A stretch of DNA of 64,000 nt from Halorubrum salinum (GCF_024494575.1 NZ_JANHDO010000003.1:310001-374000), one strand, 5' to 3'. Positions 33,905-42,066 are shown, numbered from the stretch's first letter. Notes: generated by a model from the sequence alone, not told the origin. Numbers and translations: made by a program.

Positions 33905-34696
33905 CTACTTCGGCCGGTAATCCGACAGCGCACCCGAGTAGACGCTCACGTCGGAGAACCGCCCCTCGTAGGCGACGTTCGTCGGAAGCGTCGGCTCGTC
34001 GCCCGATAAAAAGAGCCGGTCGAGCTTCTCCCACGTGTTCTCGTACGCGAGGTGGGCGAACTCGACCATCCCGCGGATCTGATGGGCCGCGCCGCCGCGG
34101 TGGACGACCGTCCGCGACAGGCCGGTACGGAAGGCGTCGACGACCTCGTCGACGCCGTCGAGGGCCGCGTCGAACTCGGTCCACGCCTCACCGACCGTAC
34201 CGCGCAGGTGGGCGTACGACGAGCCGAACCCCGGCTGGCCCGTCGCCTCCGCGATCCGTCGCGTCCGCGCGTTCTGGTGCGGGAGCAGCTTCGTGTTGTA
34301 CGTCTCAACCGCGGAGAGTCGGTCGGCGTGCGCGGCGATCTCCGGTCGGGTGAGCGAGATGGTCGCGAACCCGGGGTGCGGGACGAGCACGGCGGCGTCC
34401 TGTCGATCGAACTCCGCCATCGCCGCCTCAAAGGTAATGTAATCCGGAACGGGATCAGACAGGCCGATCGCGAGAACGTGCCGTCGGTTGCCCCAGTCTC
34501 CGGTGAACACCTCGCGGGCGGGAACGACGGTGAGGTCGTCGTCTGAGAACCGCGCCGCACGGTCTCGGATCGTCGGCAGGCGGGTGAAGTGCGGCGCGTA
34601 CACGAGCGCGTCGATCCCTCGCTCCTTCGCGAGGGCCACGACGTCGTCGTCGAGCACCTTCACGTGTGCGTCGACGCGCGTTCTCGGTCTGGTCAC
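33905..34696 (-). CDS. PHP-domain metal-dependent phosphoesterase-like protein
   Basis: A 263-residue protein from the GTG at 34696. Early residues read VDAHVKVLD and then YAPHFTRLP, followed by VPAREVFTG and VPHPGF, which give the histidines and glutamate of a polymerase-and-histidinol-phosphatase (PHP) fold. A further ETYN and SSYAHLRGTVG supply late metal ligands. The first motif is HxK rather than the usual HxH, so metal binding may be altered. PHP proteins of this size include phosphoesterases for 3',5'-nucleotides. A TTG at 34723 is an alternative start. Confidence 0.8.
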   Translation of the reverse strand: MTRPRTRVDAHVKVLDDDVVALAKERGIDALVYAPHFTRLPTIRDRAARFSDDDLTVVPAREVFTGDWGNRRHVLAIGLSDPVPDYITFEAAMAEFDRQDAAVLVPHPGFATISLTRPEIAAHADRLSAVETYNTKLLPHQNARTRRIAEATGQPGFGSSYAHLRGTVGEAWTEFDAALDGVDEVVDAFRTGLSRTVVHRGGAAHQIRGMVEFAHLAYENTWEKLDRLFLSGDEPTLPTNVAYEGRFSDVSVYSGALSDYRPK

Positions 34697-34839
34697 GAGT
34701 GGACGGTGTGCGTCGCCGAGCAAAGGCGTATCGTTCGACGGTCACGCGGCGGCGGCGGAACCGCAGACACCTGACCCGCGGCCGGCTCGACGAGAAGCGG
34801 GGGAAACGGTTAATCCCCCTCGGCGGCGACCACACGGAC

Positions 34840-35136
34840 ATGCCCCGCTGGACGTGCGGCATCGACGGCTGTGACGCCGCCTTCGACGACGTGGAATCGG
34901 CCATCGTCCACCAGACGAACGGCCACCAGCGCCACGAGTGTAAGGTGTGCGGGACGATCGTTCCCGACGGCTACTTCGCGATCCGACACGCGTTCGACGA
35001 GCACACCCGCGCCGAGTTCGTTCGGGCGTACGACGCGGACTCCGCCGCCGTTCGCCGCCGCGAGGAGATTAAACGCGACATCGAACGGGAAGCGGACCTC
35101 CAGAGCGTCGTCGAGCAGTTGGACCGCTCGGAGTAG
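34840..35136 (+). CDS. Small C2H2-like zinc-finger protein
   Basis: A 98-residue protein with two compact zinc-finger-like units: CGIDGCDAAFDDVESAIVHQ (Cys at 6 and 11, His late) and CKVCGTIVPDGYFAIRHAFDEH (two Cys, two His). The C-terminal third is a charged helix (REEIKRDIEREADLQSVVEQL). Such proteins are haloarchaeal, usually uncharacterised, and may bind nucleic acid or protein. I start at the ATG 34840 (MPRWTCG), about 30 bases after a TTAA element. Confidence 0.8.
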   Translation: MPRWTCGIDGCDAAFDDVESAIVHQTNGHQRHECKVCGTIVPDGYFAIRHAFDEHTRAEFVRAYDADSAAVRRREEIKRDIEREADLQSVVEQLDRSE

Positions 35137-35160
35137 TCTGCGGTCGGGCGCGTTCCTTTC

Positions 35161-35168
35161 GTTTATAT
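35161..35168 (+). promoter_or_regulatory. TATA box of the tsr3 gene
   Basis: GTTTATAT lies 23-30 bases before the GTG at 35191 and fixes that unusual start codon. Confidence 0.55.
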
Positions 35169-35190
35169 CGACGACAGCCGAACACCGTCC

Positions 35191-35694
35191 GTGGACCTGC
35201 ACGTCCGGTACGAGGGCGACGACGACCCCGACAAGTGTACGGCGCGAAAGCTCGCGCGGTTCGACCTCGCGACGCTCCACCGGTCCGACCGCGCGACCCC
35301 GTACGGGGTCGTCCTCAATCCCCACGCGGAGCGTGCTCTGTCGCCGGCCGACGCCGAGACCGCTCGCGGGAACGCGCTCGTCGCGCTCGACTGTTCGTGG
35401 GAATCCGCGGGCGAAAAACAGTTCACGCTTCCCGGAGAGCACCGCGCGCTGCCGTACCTCGTGGCCGGCAACCCGGTGAACTTCGGACGGCCGATGCGTC
35501 TCACGACCGTCGAGGCGTTCGCCGGTGCGCTCGCCATCCTCGGCGAGCCCGACCACGCAGAGCGGGTCATGGCGAAGTTCACGTGGGGCGAGACGTTCCT
35601 GGACCTCAACGAGGAGCCGCTCCGGCGGTACGCCGACTGCGAGGATTCGAGCGAGATCGTCGCAGTCCAACAGGAGTACCTCGACCGGGAGTGA
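35191..35694 (+). CDS. tsr3: 16S/18S rRNA aminocarboxypropyltransferase Tsr3 (DUF367)
   Basis: A 167-residue protein matching archaeal Tsr3, which transfers the 3-amino-3-carboxypropyl group of S-adenosylmethionine to a hypermodified pseudouridine-derived base of small-subunit rRNA. Recognisable segments are [10 protein letters not shown] near residue 15, VALDCSWE near 64, [17 protein letters not shown] near 85 and [12 protein letters not shown] near 128. Length is normal for archaea. The GTG start is supported by a TATA box at the right distance. It acts late in ribosome maturation. Confidence 0.93.
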   Translation: MDLHVRYEGDDDPDKCTARKLARFDLATLHRSDRATPYGVVLNPHAERALSPADAETARGNALVALDCSWESAGEKQFTLPGEHRALPYLVAGNPVNFGRPMRLTTVEAFAGALAILGEPDHAERVMAKFTWGETFLDLNEEPLRRYADCEDSSEIVAVQQEYLDRE

Positions 35695-35818
35695 CGCCGA
35701 CCGGTGGGACAGAGGGGCGGTCGAGCAGACAACCGGTGAGACAGACGATGATCGTCGGTACCGGCGGCGATCGAGTGTGAGACAACATTTTTCGGTCGAT
35801 CGCCCGTACGGGTAGGTG

Positions 35819-36292
35819 ATGGTAACCGAGGGAGACACCGCACCGACGTTCACCGCGACAGTTGGCACGAGCGACCACGAACCGTTCGACCTGACCGACC
35901 GACTCGGCGACGGCCCGGTCGTGTTGGCGTTCTTCCCGGGGGCGTTCACCCCGCCGTGTACGAACGAGATGATCGCGTTCCAGGAGCGGGCCGACGAGTT
36001 CGAGGCGGCCGGCGCGACGCTTCTCGGGCTCAGCGCTGACTCGCCGTTCTCGCTCGGCGCGTTCCGCGATGAGCACGGGATCGAGTTCGACCTCGTGAGC
36101 GACATGGCCGGCGAGGCGATCCGCGCGTACGGCCTTGAGATGGACATCGCCGACCTCGGGCTGCACGGCATCGCGAACCGGGCCGTGTTCGTCATCGACG
36201 ACGGCGGCGAGGTCGTCTACAGCTGGGTCGCCGACGACCCCACCAACGAGCCGGACTACGAGGCCGTCCTCTCCGCCGCCGAGTCGGCCTGA
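35819..36292 (+). CDS. Peroxiredoxin (AhpE/Prx5-like)
   Basis: A 157-residue thioredoxin-fold peroxidase. The peroxidatic cysteine C47 lies in FFPGAFTPPCTNE, with the conserved Thr-x-x-Cys arrangement. There is no second cysteine, so it is a one-Cys type that would need an external thiol or ferredoxin-linked reductant. Later segments (GLSADSPFSLGAF, ANRAVFVIDDGG) match the family. It detoxifies hydrogen or organic peroxides in the cytoplasm. A GTG at 35816 directly precedes the ATG I use. Confidence 0.92.
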   Translation: MVTEGDTAPTFTATVGTSDHEPFDLTDRLGDGPVVLAFFPGAFTPPCTNEMIAFQERADEFEAAGATLLGLSADSPFSLGAFRDEHGIEFDLVSDMAGEAIRAYGLEMDIADLGLHGIANRAVFVIDDGGEVVYSWVADDPTNEPDYEAVLSAAESA

Positions 36293-36407
36293 AACCCCGC
36301 GCTCGGAGATTTCTCTCAGTCGGCTCAGTTCGTTCGAGGAGCGCACCGTCCGGGAGTCAGGTGAGCGGAGCGAACGGGACAACGGACGGGGCGCGGCTGA
36401 AAAGAGT

Positions 36408-36428
36408 GCACCGTCCGGGAATCGAACC
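36408..36428 (-). repeat. Partial tRNA-Gly copy, same orientation as the gene
   Basis: Twenty of 21 bases match the T-arm and 3' acceptor of the intact tRNA (36537-36557); the only difference is C for T at 36423. The rest of the tRNA is missing. Confidence 0.8.
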
Positions 36429-36491
36429 AGAGGAAGCCGGTCCGAGCGTGCGACCTCGCTCCGGTCGGCCGTTCCGGGCTGCGGCTTTCAG

Positions 36492-36511
36492 GGTTCAATT
36501 CCCGGACGGTG
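36492..36511 (+). repeat. Partial tRNA-Gly copy, inverted
   Basis: Twenty bases are identical to the tRNA-Gly 3' end but in the opposite orientation. With the copy at 36408-36428 it forms an inverted repeat around a 63-base centre. Confidence 0.8.
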
Positions 36512-36535
36512 ATTTCTCTCACTACGTTCGAGAAG

Positions 36536-36606
36536 TGCACCGTCCGGGAATTGAACCCGGGCTATTAGCTTGGGAAGCTAATGTCCTACCACTGGACCAA
36601 CGGTGC
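36536..36606 (-). tRNA. tRNA-Gly (anticodon CCC)
   Basis: A 71-base cloverleaf reads cleanly on the minus strand. A 7-bp acceptor stem (GCACCGT/ACGGTGC) is followed by a D-arm with GTCC/GGAC, a 5-bp anticodon stem TTAGC/GCTAA enclosing loop TTCCCAA (anticodon CCC), a T-arm CCGGG-TTCAATT-CCCGG and discriminator A. CCA is not encoded. There is no intron. A possible hairpin (TTCTC...GAGAA) follows the 3' end. Confidence 0.96.
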
Positions 36607-36717
36607 GCACTCGCCGGTACCCGACCGCGACACTTCAACGTAGCGTTTCCGGCGGCCGGTCGGACCCGACCCGGCGGTCCCGGGTCGGCGGGTCGCCGCC
36701 CGCGGGGGTCACTCATG

Positions 36718-37662
36718 TCACTCATCGGGATCCGTCGGTATCGACGGCGGTCCGCGCTTGTGCGCGGTCGCGCGGTGTCGCGCGAGCAGGTCGGCGACCG
36801 TCGCCGCGTCGACGCAGTCCGTCGAGTCCAGACGCTCCGCGATCGCCTCCGGATCGAGGCCTCGGTCGACCCCGAGACGGAGCACGCGGTCGATCGTCTC
36901 GTAGGGCGCACCGAGGTCCTCCTCATCCCGCTGTCCGGGGAGGAACCCCGCCGTCGGCGGCTTCTCGACGACGAACTGCGGCACGTCGATCTCGGCCGCG
37001 AGCGCGCGGACGTCCGTCTTGTACAGGTGACCGAGCGGCAGGAGGTCGGCCGCGCCGTCGCCGTACTTCGTGAGGTAGCCGAGCAGCCGCTCGCTCCGGT
37101 TGCTCGTGCCGCAGACGAGCCGGCCCGTCGCGTTCGCGGCGAGGTACGCAATCGTCATCCGGAGCCGCGCGATCGCGTTGCCGGAGCGGACCGGGTCGTC
37201 GTGGAGGTCGAACCGCTCCGGCGCGACCGCGCCGAACTGCGCGAAGAGCGGCTGGAGGTGGACCGTGTCGTGGTCGATCCCGAGCGCGTCCGCGAGGGCC
37301 TCCGCGTCCCTCGCGTGCGGTGCCCCGATCTTGTTACACGGGAGTATCAGCCCGTACACGTTCTCGGAGCCGAGCGCCTCGACGGCCAGCGCCGCCGTCA
37401 CGGTGGAGTCGAGCCCGCCGCTCATGGCGACGACGACGCCGTCTGCGGCCGCGTCTTCGACCGTCCGCTCGATGAACGCACAGACGCGCTCACGCTCTGC
37501 CGCGGGGTCCGCCGCGTCGAGGGGCGCGTCCGCGTCGTCACCCGACTCCCCCGGGCGCGGTCCGGCGTCGAGCCCGTCCGACGACCGGGAGCCCCGGGTG
37601 CCAGACGCCGCCCGCTCGTCGAGCGCGTCGGACTCGAACGCCGACGGTCCGCGGTCACTCAT
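36718..37662 (-). CDS. nadE: NH3-dependent NAD+ synthetase
   Basis: A 314-residue NAD synthetase, which amidates nicotinic acid adenine dinucleotide using ATP and ammonia. The PP-loop is SGGLDST (81-87). The deamido-NAD-binding region includes NKIGAPHARDAEALA, CGTSNRSERLLGYLTKYGDGAADLLPLGHLYKTDV and VEKPPTAGF. No glutaminase domain is present, so it uses free ammonia. The first ~50 residues are a low-complexity acidic extension absent from most homologues. Its ATG overlaps the stop of a 39-residue ORF (37659-37778) in an ATGA, and the only TATA box lies ahead of that small ORF, so the two may be co-translated. Confidence 0.93.
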   Translation of the reverse strand: MSDRGPSAFESDALDERAASGTRGSRSSDGLDAGPRPGESGDDADAPLDAADPAAERERVCAFIERTVEDAAADGVVVAMSGGLDSTVTAALAVEALGSENVYGLILPCNKIGAPHARDAEALADALGIDHDTVHLQPLFAQFGAVAPERFDLHDDPVRSGNAIARLRMTIAYLAANATGRLVCGTSNRSERLLGYLTKYGDGAADLLPLGHLYKTDVRALAAEIDVPQFVVEKPPTAGFLPGQRDEEDLGAPYETIDRVLRLGVDRGLDPEAIAERLDSTDCVDAATVADLLARHRATAHKRGPPSIPTDPDE

Positions 37663-37778
37663 CGCCGCGACCCTCCGTCGCCGGCGGCGCGACGCCGGTC
37701 GTCTCCTCCGCGATCCGATCGAGCGGTGTCGGCCGCGGGCGACGCGAGCGCGACCGGAACGGCGATTCGATCGCTCAT
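37659..37778 (-). CDS. Possible small upstream ORF coupled to nadE
   Basis: A 39-residue Arg/Asp/Ala-rich reading frame (starting MSDRIAVPVALASP) begins at an ATG placed 26-34 bases after a TATA-like element (37804-37812 on the minus strand) and ends in an ATGA overlap with nadE. The arrangement suggests a coupled leader peptide or small protein. The composition is what random GC-rich sequence would give, so it may not be real. Confidence 0.35.
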   Translation of the reverse strand: MSDRIAVPVALASPAADTARSDRGGDDRRRAAGDGGSRR

Positions 37779-38054
37779 GTTCACGCGGCGGTTCCCAACG
37801 AGCGAATAAATACTCGTGGTACACATTATTTAAGGAATACTGCGTCTACGGTAGTGTATCTGCACTAATAATCGATTAATAATTATATTCGTGTCGAAAT
37901 CCAAGGTATCAGTGCGGCTAGCAGGTAAACGATACGATCCGCGAGCGCAGGCGTCGGTGTGGGCTGACGCCGGTACGAGGCGTCCGAGGCCTCTCACGCG
38001 CCCGGGCCACCGCGGAGCGTCGGCCTTTTGAGCGCGCGCGCCGGTTATAACCCC
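37663..38054. other. 392-base region between nadE and the MFS gene
   Basis: Apart from the weak small ORF and promoter just described, this holds a strikingly AT-rich block (about 37801-37917), unusual in this genome. I see no gene or clear repeat in it. Confidence 0.6.
37804..37812 (-). promoter_or_regulatory. Probable promoter of the nadE transcript
   Basis: On the minus strand TATTTATTC is the only convincing TATA element upstream of nadE. It would start the transcript near 37780, ahead of the small ORF. Confidence 0.5.
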
Positions 38055-39332
38055 ATGACGGAGGCGGACCGCGGGACGCGTCGCCGGCTCGGAGCGGTCG
38101 TACTCGCGGTGTTGATCTCGCAGGTGCTCTTGTATCCGGGGGTCCCCGACCTCGTGGTCGCGCTCGGCGCGCCCGCCGGGATCGACGCCGGAATGTGGTT
38201 CCTCGTCGCGGAGTTCGGCGCGTTCGTCGCCTTCGCGGTCGTCTGGGGGGCCGCGAGCGACGCCCTCGGTCGGCGGCTCCCGCTCGTCGTCGTCGGGGCA
38301 CTCGGCGGCGCGGCCTCCTACGTCGCGCTCGCGGCGCTGCCCCGATTCGGTCTCGGCTTCGACGCGGTCCTCGCCGTCCGGGTCGGCGGCGGCGCGCTCA
38401 CGATCGGGGCGTTCTCGCTCGCGATCACTTCGCTGATGGATCTGCGCGGCGGCAACGGTCGCAACATGGGCACCGCGGGGCTCGCTATCGGACTCGGCGC
38501 GGCGATCGGGTCCGTCGTCGGCGGCGCGCTCGCCGATATGAACACCTTCTATCCGGTGTACGCCGGGGCGGCGGTGCTCGCGGCCGCCGCGGCCGTCGCG
38601 GCGACGGTCGACGAGGAGGCGATCGCGGAAGCCCGGCGCGGGGACGGTGGCGAGGGGAGACTCTCCGGTGACGACGGGGACGAGACCGGCGTCGGCTTCC
38701 GTGCCGTGCTCGACCGGACGCGGTCGACGCCCGGGCTGTTGGTTCCGCTCGCGTTCGGATTCATCGACCGGCTCACCGCCGGCTTCTTCGCGCTGGTCGG
38801 TGTGTACTACTTCCAGGACCCGACGACGTTCGGCCTCTCGGCTGCGGGCGCGGGCGCGACGCTCGCGCTGTTTTTCGTCCCGTTCGCGCTGTTGCAGGCC
38901 CCGTTCGGGTCGCTGTCGGATCGGATCGGGAGATTCCTCCCGGTCGTCGCGGGGTCGCTCGCGTACGGCGTCGTCACGATCGGTGTCGGTGTCGCACCGA
39001 TATACCCGGTCGCGGCCGGCCTGATGGTGCTCGTCGGCGTCTGCGGGGCGTTCATGGCACCGGCGACGATGGCGCTCGTCACCGACCTCGTCGATCCGGA
39101 GGCGCGCGGCGCGGCGATGGGGCTTTTCAACGTGTTCGGCTCGCTCGGTTTCCTCACGGGGTTCCTCGTCGGCGGCGGCACCACGGACCTGTTCGGGTAC
39201 ACGCCGGCGTTCCTCGCTGTCGGCGGCCTCGAACTCGCCATCGCGATCGCCCTGCTCCCGGCGGTGAAAGCGATCGCGCCCGGGAGGGGAGTCGGCGGGC
39301 TGTTCGAGACCGACCGGTCGGTCTCGGAGTGA
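38055..39332 (+). CDS. Major facilitator superfamily transporter, DHA-type exporter
   Basis: A 425-residue protein with about twelve hydrophobic segments. The MFS loop motif appears after the second helix as GAASDALGRRLPL and again in the second half as GSLSDRIGRFLP. Proline/glycine-rich GLAIGLGAAIGSVVGGALAD in helix 5 resembles the drug:proton antiporter signature. A charged cytoplasmic loop (about 185-220) joins the halves. Drug or metabolite export is likely, with no clue to the substrate. The ATG at 38055 is chosen over a GTG at 38028. Confidence 0.88.
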   Translation: MTEADRGTRRRLGAVVLAVLISQVLLYPGVPDLVVALGAPAGIDAGMWFLVAEFGAFVAFAVVWGAASDALGRRLPLVVVGALGGAASYVALAALPRFGLGFDAVLAVRVGGGALTIGAFSLAITSLMDLRGGNGRNMGTAGLAIGLGAAIGSVVGGALADMNTFYPVYAGAAVLAAAAAVAATVDEEAIAEARRGDGGEGRLSGDDGDETGVGFRAVLDRTRSTPGLLVPLAFGFIDRLTAGFFALVGVYYFQDPTTFGLSAAGAGATLALFFVPFALLQAPFGSLSDRIGRFLPVVAGSLAYGVVTIGVGVAPIYPVAAGLMVLVGVCGAFMAPATMALVTDLVDPEARGAAMGLFNVFGSLGFLTGFLVGGGTTDLFGYTPAFLAVGGLELAIAIALLPAVKAIAPGRGVGGLFETDRSVSE

Positions 39333-39420
39333 GCGGGACCCGGTCGACGGGCCCGCCTGACCGAACGGCCGCCCGAGTCGAGCCTTTTTACCGCACCCGC
39401 GCCATCCGTACGGACGACAG

Positions 39421-40194
39421 ATGGACCTCCTGATCGTCGGGGCGGGCGAGATCGGCCGCTGGATCGCCGACACGGTCGGGGCCGACGAGTCGCCGCTCGA
39501 CGCGACGGTCGCCTTCGCGGACCGCGATCCCGATGTCGCCGCCGACGCGGCCGAGAGTCGCGACGCCGACGTAGTCCCGGCCGACGGCGACACGACACAC
39601 GACGCGGTGTGTCTCGCGGTGCCGATGTCGGCGGTTCCCGCCGCGGTCGAGGCGTACGCGCCCCGCGCGGAGCGGGCGATGGTGGACGTGTCGGGCGAGA
39701 TGACGGAGGCGGTCGCGGCGATGCGCGAGCACGCGCCGGCGCTCGAACGCGCGAGCTACCACCCGCTCTTCGCCCCGCCGCGCGTTCCCGGCAACGTCGC
39801 CGCCGTCATCGACGCCGACGGTCCCGTCGTCGAGGGGATCTCCGCCGCTATCGCGGCGGGCGGCAACGACGTGTTCGAGACGACGCCCGCGGAACACGAC
39901 GAGGCGATGGAGACGGTTCAGGCGGGCGCGCACGCGGCCGTGCTGGCGTGGCGACTCGCTGGCGACGACGTGCGCGAGGAGTTTCACACGCCCGTCTCGG
40001 CCGCGCTCGACGAGGTCGCGGACACGGTGACCGAGGGCGCGCCCGAGGTGTACGCCGAGATCCAGCGCGCGTTCGACGGGGCGGACGAGGTCGCGGCGGC
40101 GGCCCGCGAGATCGCAGACGCGGACGGCGAGGCGTTCGCGTCCCTGTACGAGGCGGCCCGCGGCGACCACGAGGGGCGGGAGCGACACGAGTGA
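39421..40194 (+). CDS. tyrA: Prephenate dehydrogenase-like protein (TyrA)
   Basis: A 257-residue protein with an N-terminal NAD(P) loop GAGEIG (7-12), a VDVSGEMTEAV segment and YHPLFAP carrying the histidine expected in prephenate/arogenate dehydrogenases. The C-terminal helical half matches the dimerisation region. It would decarboxylate prephenate to 4-hydroxyphenylpyruvate for tyrosine synthesis. Several key prephenate-binding residues cannot be verified by eye, so the substrate is by family. A TATA-like CTTTTTAC lies about 30 bases upstream. It is followed 38 bases later by the Rsm22-like gene on the same strand. Confidence 0.85.
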   Translation: MDLLIVGAGEIGRWIADTVGADESPLDATVAFADRDPDVAADAAESRDADVVPADGDTTHDAVCLAVPMSAVPAAVEAYAPRAERAMVDVSGEMTEAVAAMREHAPALERASYHPLFAPPRVPGNVAAVIDADGPVVEGISAAIAAGGNDVFETTPAEHDEAMETVQAGAHAAVLAWRLAGDDVREEFHTPVSAALDEVADTVTEGAPEVYAEIQRAFDGADEVAAAAREIADADGEAFASLYEAARGDHEGRERHE

Positions 40195-40232
40195 GGAGAG
40201 CGAGGCGGACCCGAGACGGAGACGACACACCA

Positions 40233-41732
40233 ATGATAGACCGAGAGGCAGTCCGGAACAACGCGAACTACCTGCGAAACGTCAGACCGATCGACCCCGA
40301 CGAGATCGCGGAGTACGTGGAGGGGACGCCGCATCCGGCGGTCGTCCGCGAGACGCTCCGCGAAGAAGCGTTCGACCTCCGGCTCCGCGAACGCGACGAC
40401 GGAACCTTCGAACCCGTGGAAGCGGGACCGATCCCGGCTCCGAGTTGGTCGCCGACGGCGCTCCCGGACGCGTACTCGTTCGCGCTCGAAGACCTCCTGG
40501 TCGGCGAGTTCGGCGCGAACTGGCACCGCGGGGAGTCCGGCGATCGACTTCGGGAAACCGTCCGGCGGCTGAAGACGGATTACCTCTACGAGAACGACGT
40601 GGCCTACGACCGCGTCGCCGCGCTCGGCTACGCCACGTATCACCTGCCGGCGTACTACGCGACGGTCGGCTACGTGCTCGACGACCTCGCGGAGAACGGC
40701 CTTATCGACCGGACGCTCCGAGTCCTCGACGTGGGCGCGGGCGTCGGCGGCCCGGCGCTCGGACTCCACGACTACCTGCCGGACGACGCCGTCGTCGACT
40801 ACCACGCGGTGGAGCCGAGCGCGGCCGCCGACGTGCTGGACCACATGCTCGACGAGACGGGGCGCAACTTCCGGTCGACGATCCATCGGACGACGGCGGA
40901 GGAATTCCTGGGGACCGAGGGCGGAGCCGACGGCGCAGACGACGTAGACAACGCCGACGACGCGGGCGACGCAGACGAAGCGGCCGGCACCGATGACAGC
41001 GACGAGGAGTTCGACCTGATCGTGTTCGGCAACGTCCTCTCGGAGTTGGACGACCCGGTCGCGGTCGTCGAGGCCGCGCTCGACCGGCTCGCGGCCGACG
41101 GGAGCGTCGTCGCGTTCGCGCCCGCCGACCGCAACACCGCGATGGGGCTCCGGGAGGTCGAGCGCGCGGTCGCGACCCCCGAATCCGGCGTGTCCGTGTA
41201 CGCGCCGACGCTCCGCCTGTGGCCGGACGCGACGCCCGCCGACGGCGGGTGGTCGTTCGACGTCGCGTCCGACCTCGACGTGCCGCCGTTCCAGCGCCGG
41301 CTCGACGAGGCGGCCGCGCGCGAGGCGGGAGACGAGCCCGGCGAGTTCGTCAACGTCGACGTGCAGTTCGCGTACGCGATCCTCAGACCGGACGGGAGAC
41401 GGCGGGTGGACGTGCGCGCGAGCGCGGACCGGTGCGCGCCCATGGCCGACTCCGAGTCGCACGTCACGGACCGGGTGAACCTGCTCGCGGTGAAGCTCAG
41501 CCACGACCTCAGCGGCGGCGACAACGCGCTGTACCTCGTCGGTGACGGATCACAGACGGTCGACCACTACCTCGTCTGCACCCGGGAGACGGCGTTGAAC
41601 CGCGACCTCCGCGAGGCCGGCTACGGCGCGGTCGTCTTCGTCGAGAACGGGCTCGTCCTCTGGAACGACGACGAGGGCGCATACAACGTGGTCGTCGACG
41701 ACGAGACGGTCGTCGACCTCGTCGCGCCCTGA
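40233..41732 (+). CDS. Rsm22-like SAM-dependent methyltransferase
   Basis: A 499-residue protein starting with the conserved-looking MIDREAVRNNANYLRNVRP. A class I methyltransferase domain occupies about 160-360, with the SAM loop VLDVGAGVGGPALGL and a later FGNVLSELDDP. N-terminal YATYHLPAYYATV is characteristic of the Rsm22 family, which associates with or modifies the small ribosomal subunit. An acidic low-complexity insert (about residues 229-254, Asp/Ala/Glu repeats) interrupts the domain. The C-terminal part has PDGRRRVDVRASADRC. It may methylate rRNA or aid ribosome assembly. It lacks the Fe-S cysteine cluster described for some family members. Confidence 0.82.
   Translation: MIDREAVRNNANYLRNVRPIDPDEIAEYVEGTPHPAVVRETLREEAFDLRLRERDDGTFEPVEAGPIPAPSWSPTALPDAYSFALEDLLVGEFGANWHRGESGDRLRETVRRLKTDYLYENDVAYDRVAALGYATYHLPAYYATVGYVLDDLAENGLIDRTLRVLDVGAGVGGPALGLHDYLPDDAVVDYHAVEPSAAADVLDHMLDETGRNFRSTIHRTTAEEFLGTEGGADGADDVDNADDAGDADEAAGTDDSDEEFDLIVFGNVLSELDDPVAVVEAALDRLAADGSVVAFAPADRNTAMGLREVERAVATPESGVSVYAPTLRLWPDATPADGGWSFDVASDLDVPPFQRRLDEAAAREAGDEPGEFVNVDVQFAYAILRPDGRRRVDVRASADRCAPMADSESHVTDRVNLLAVKLSHDLSGGDNALYLVGDGSQTVDHYLVCTRETALNRDLREAGYGAVVFVENGLVLWNDDEGAYNVVVDDETVVDLVAP
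40912..41010 (+). repeat. Acidic low-complexity insert in the Rsm22-like gene
   Basis: GAC/GCA/GAA-type trinucleotide repeats code an Asp/Ala/Glu stretch between methyltransferase strands. It looks like an expansion by slippage. Confidence 0.7.
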
Positions 41733-41762
41733 CGGCTCCAGATCCGTGGGGATCCGGCGCAG

Positions 41763-41823
41763 CGAGTCCGCGAACGCAGGGGGTCCGCGAACGAAGCTGA
41801 GTCCGCGAACGCGGTCAGAGTCC
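41763..41823. repeat. Degenerate GAGTCCGCGAACG repeats
   Basis: Three copies of GTCCGCGAACG, spaced 16-20 bases apart, and a fourth partial copy lie between convergent genes and run into the last codons of the small membrane protein gene. Confidence 0.6.
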
Positions 41824-42066
41824 GCTTCCTGTCGCCGAGCCGCTCCGACCGATCTCGTCCCGGACGACGAAGTAGAGGACCCAGACGATCAGACCGCCGA
41901 AGAACGCGCCGACTGTCCACGCTATCGCGTGTCCGCTGTCGCGACGCTTCGCGTCGCGATAGATGAGCGCCGAGACGATCACCGCCACGAGGGCGAAAAA
42001 CACGGGAACCACGAGCAGAACGAACAGTTCCGGACCGACGGGAATGCCTTGGAGGGGGAGTGGCAT
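41815..42066 (-). CDS. Small two-helix membrane protein
   Basis: An 83-residue protein starting at the ATG 42066. Two hydrophobic helices are evident (about 11-34 and 47-67), with a basic loop between (YRDAKRRDSGH) and a polar tail. Its topology suggests both ends outside and the basic loop in the cytoplasm. Its C-terminal codons overlap a degenerate repeat, so the tail may vary between strains. The family is not recognised; such short haloarchaeal membrane proteins are common. Confidence 0.7.
   Translation of the reverse strand: MPLPLQGIPVGPELFVLLVVPVFFALVAVIVSALIYRDAKRRDSGHAIAWTVGAFFGGLIVWVLYFVVRDEIGRSGSATGSGL

Larger units (their letters stand above)
36293..36535. other. Gap with duplicated tRNA-Gly 3' fragments
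   Basis: This 243-base gap has no gene. It contains three partial copies of the neighbouring tRNA-Gly 3' end (36343-36355, 36408-36428 and, inverted, 36492-36511). The flank TTTCTCTCA...CGTTCGAG.AG is also found twice, before 36343 and before the real tRNA. Confidence 0.7.

Noticed and set aside
36408-36511. A second tRNA gene on either strand
   Set aside because: The ends match tRNA-Gly, but the two arms are inverted copies of the same 3' end and the centre does not fold into D- and anticodon arms.
37830-39593. A 587-residue minus-strand frame opposite the second MFS gene
   Set aside because: It is an antisense shadow. The plus-strand gene has membrane segments and MFS motifs.
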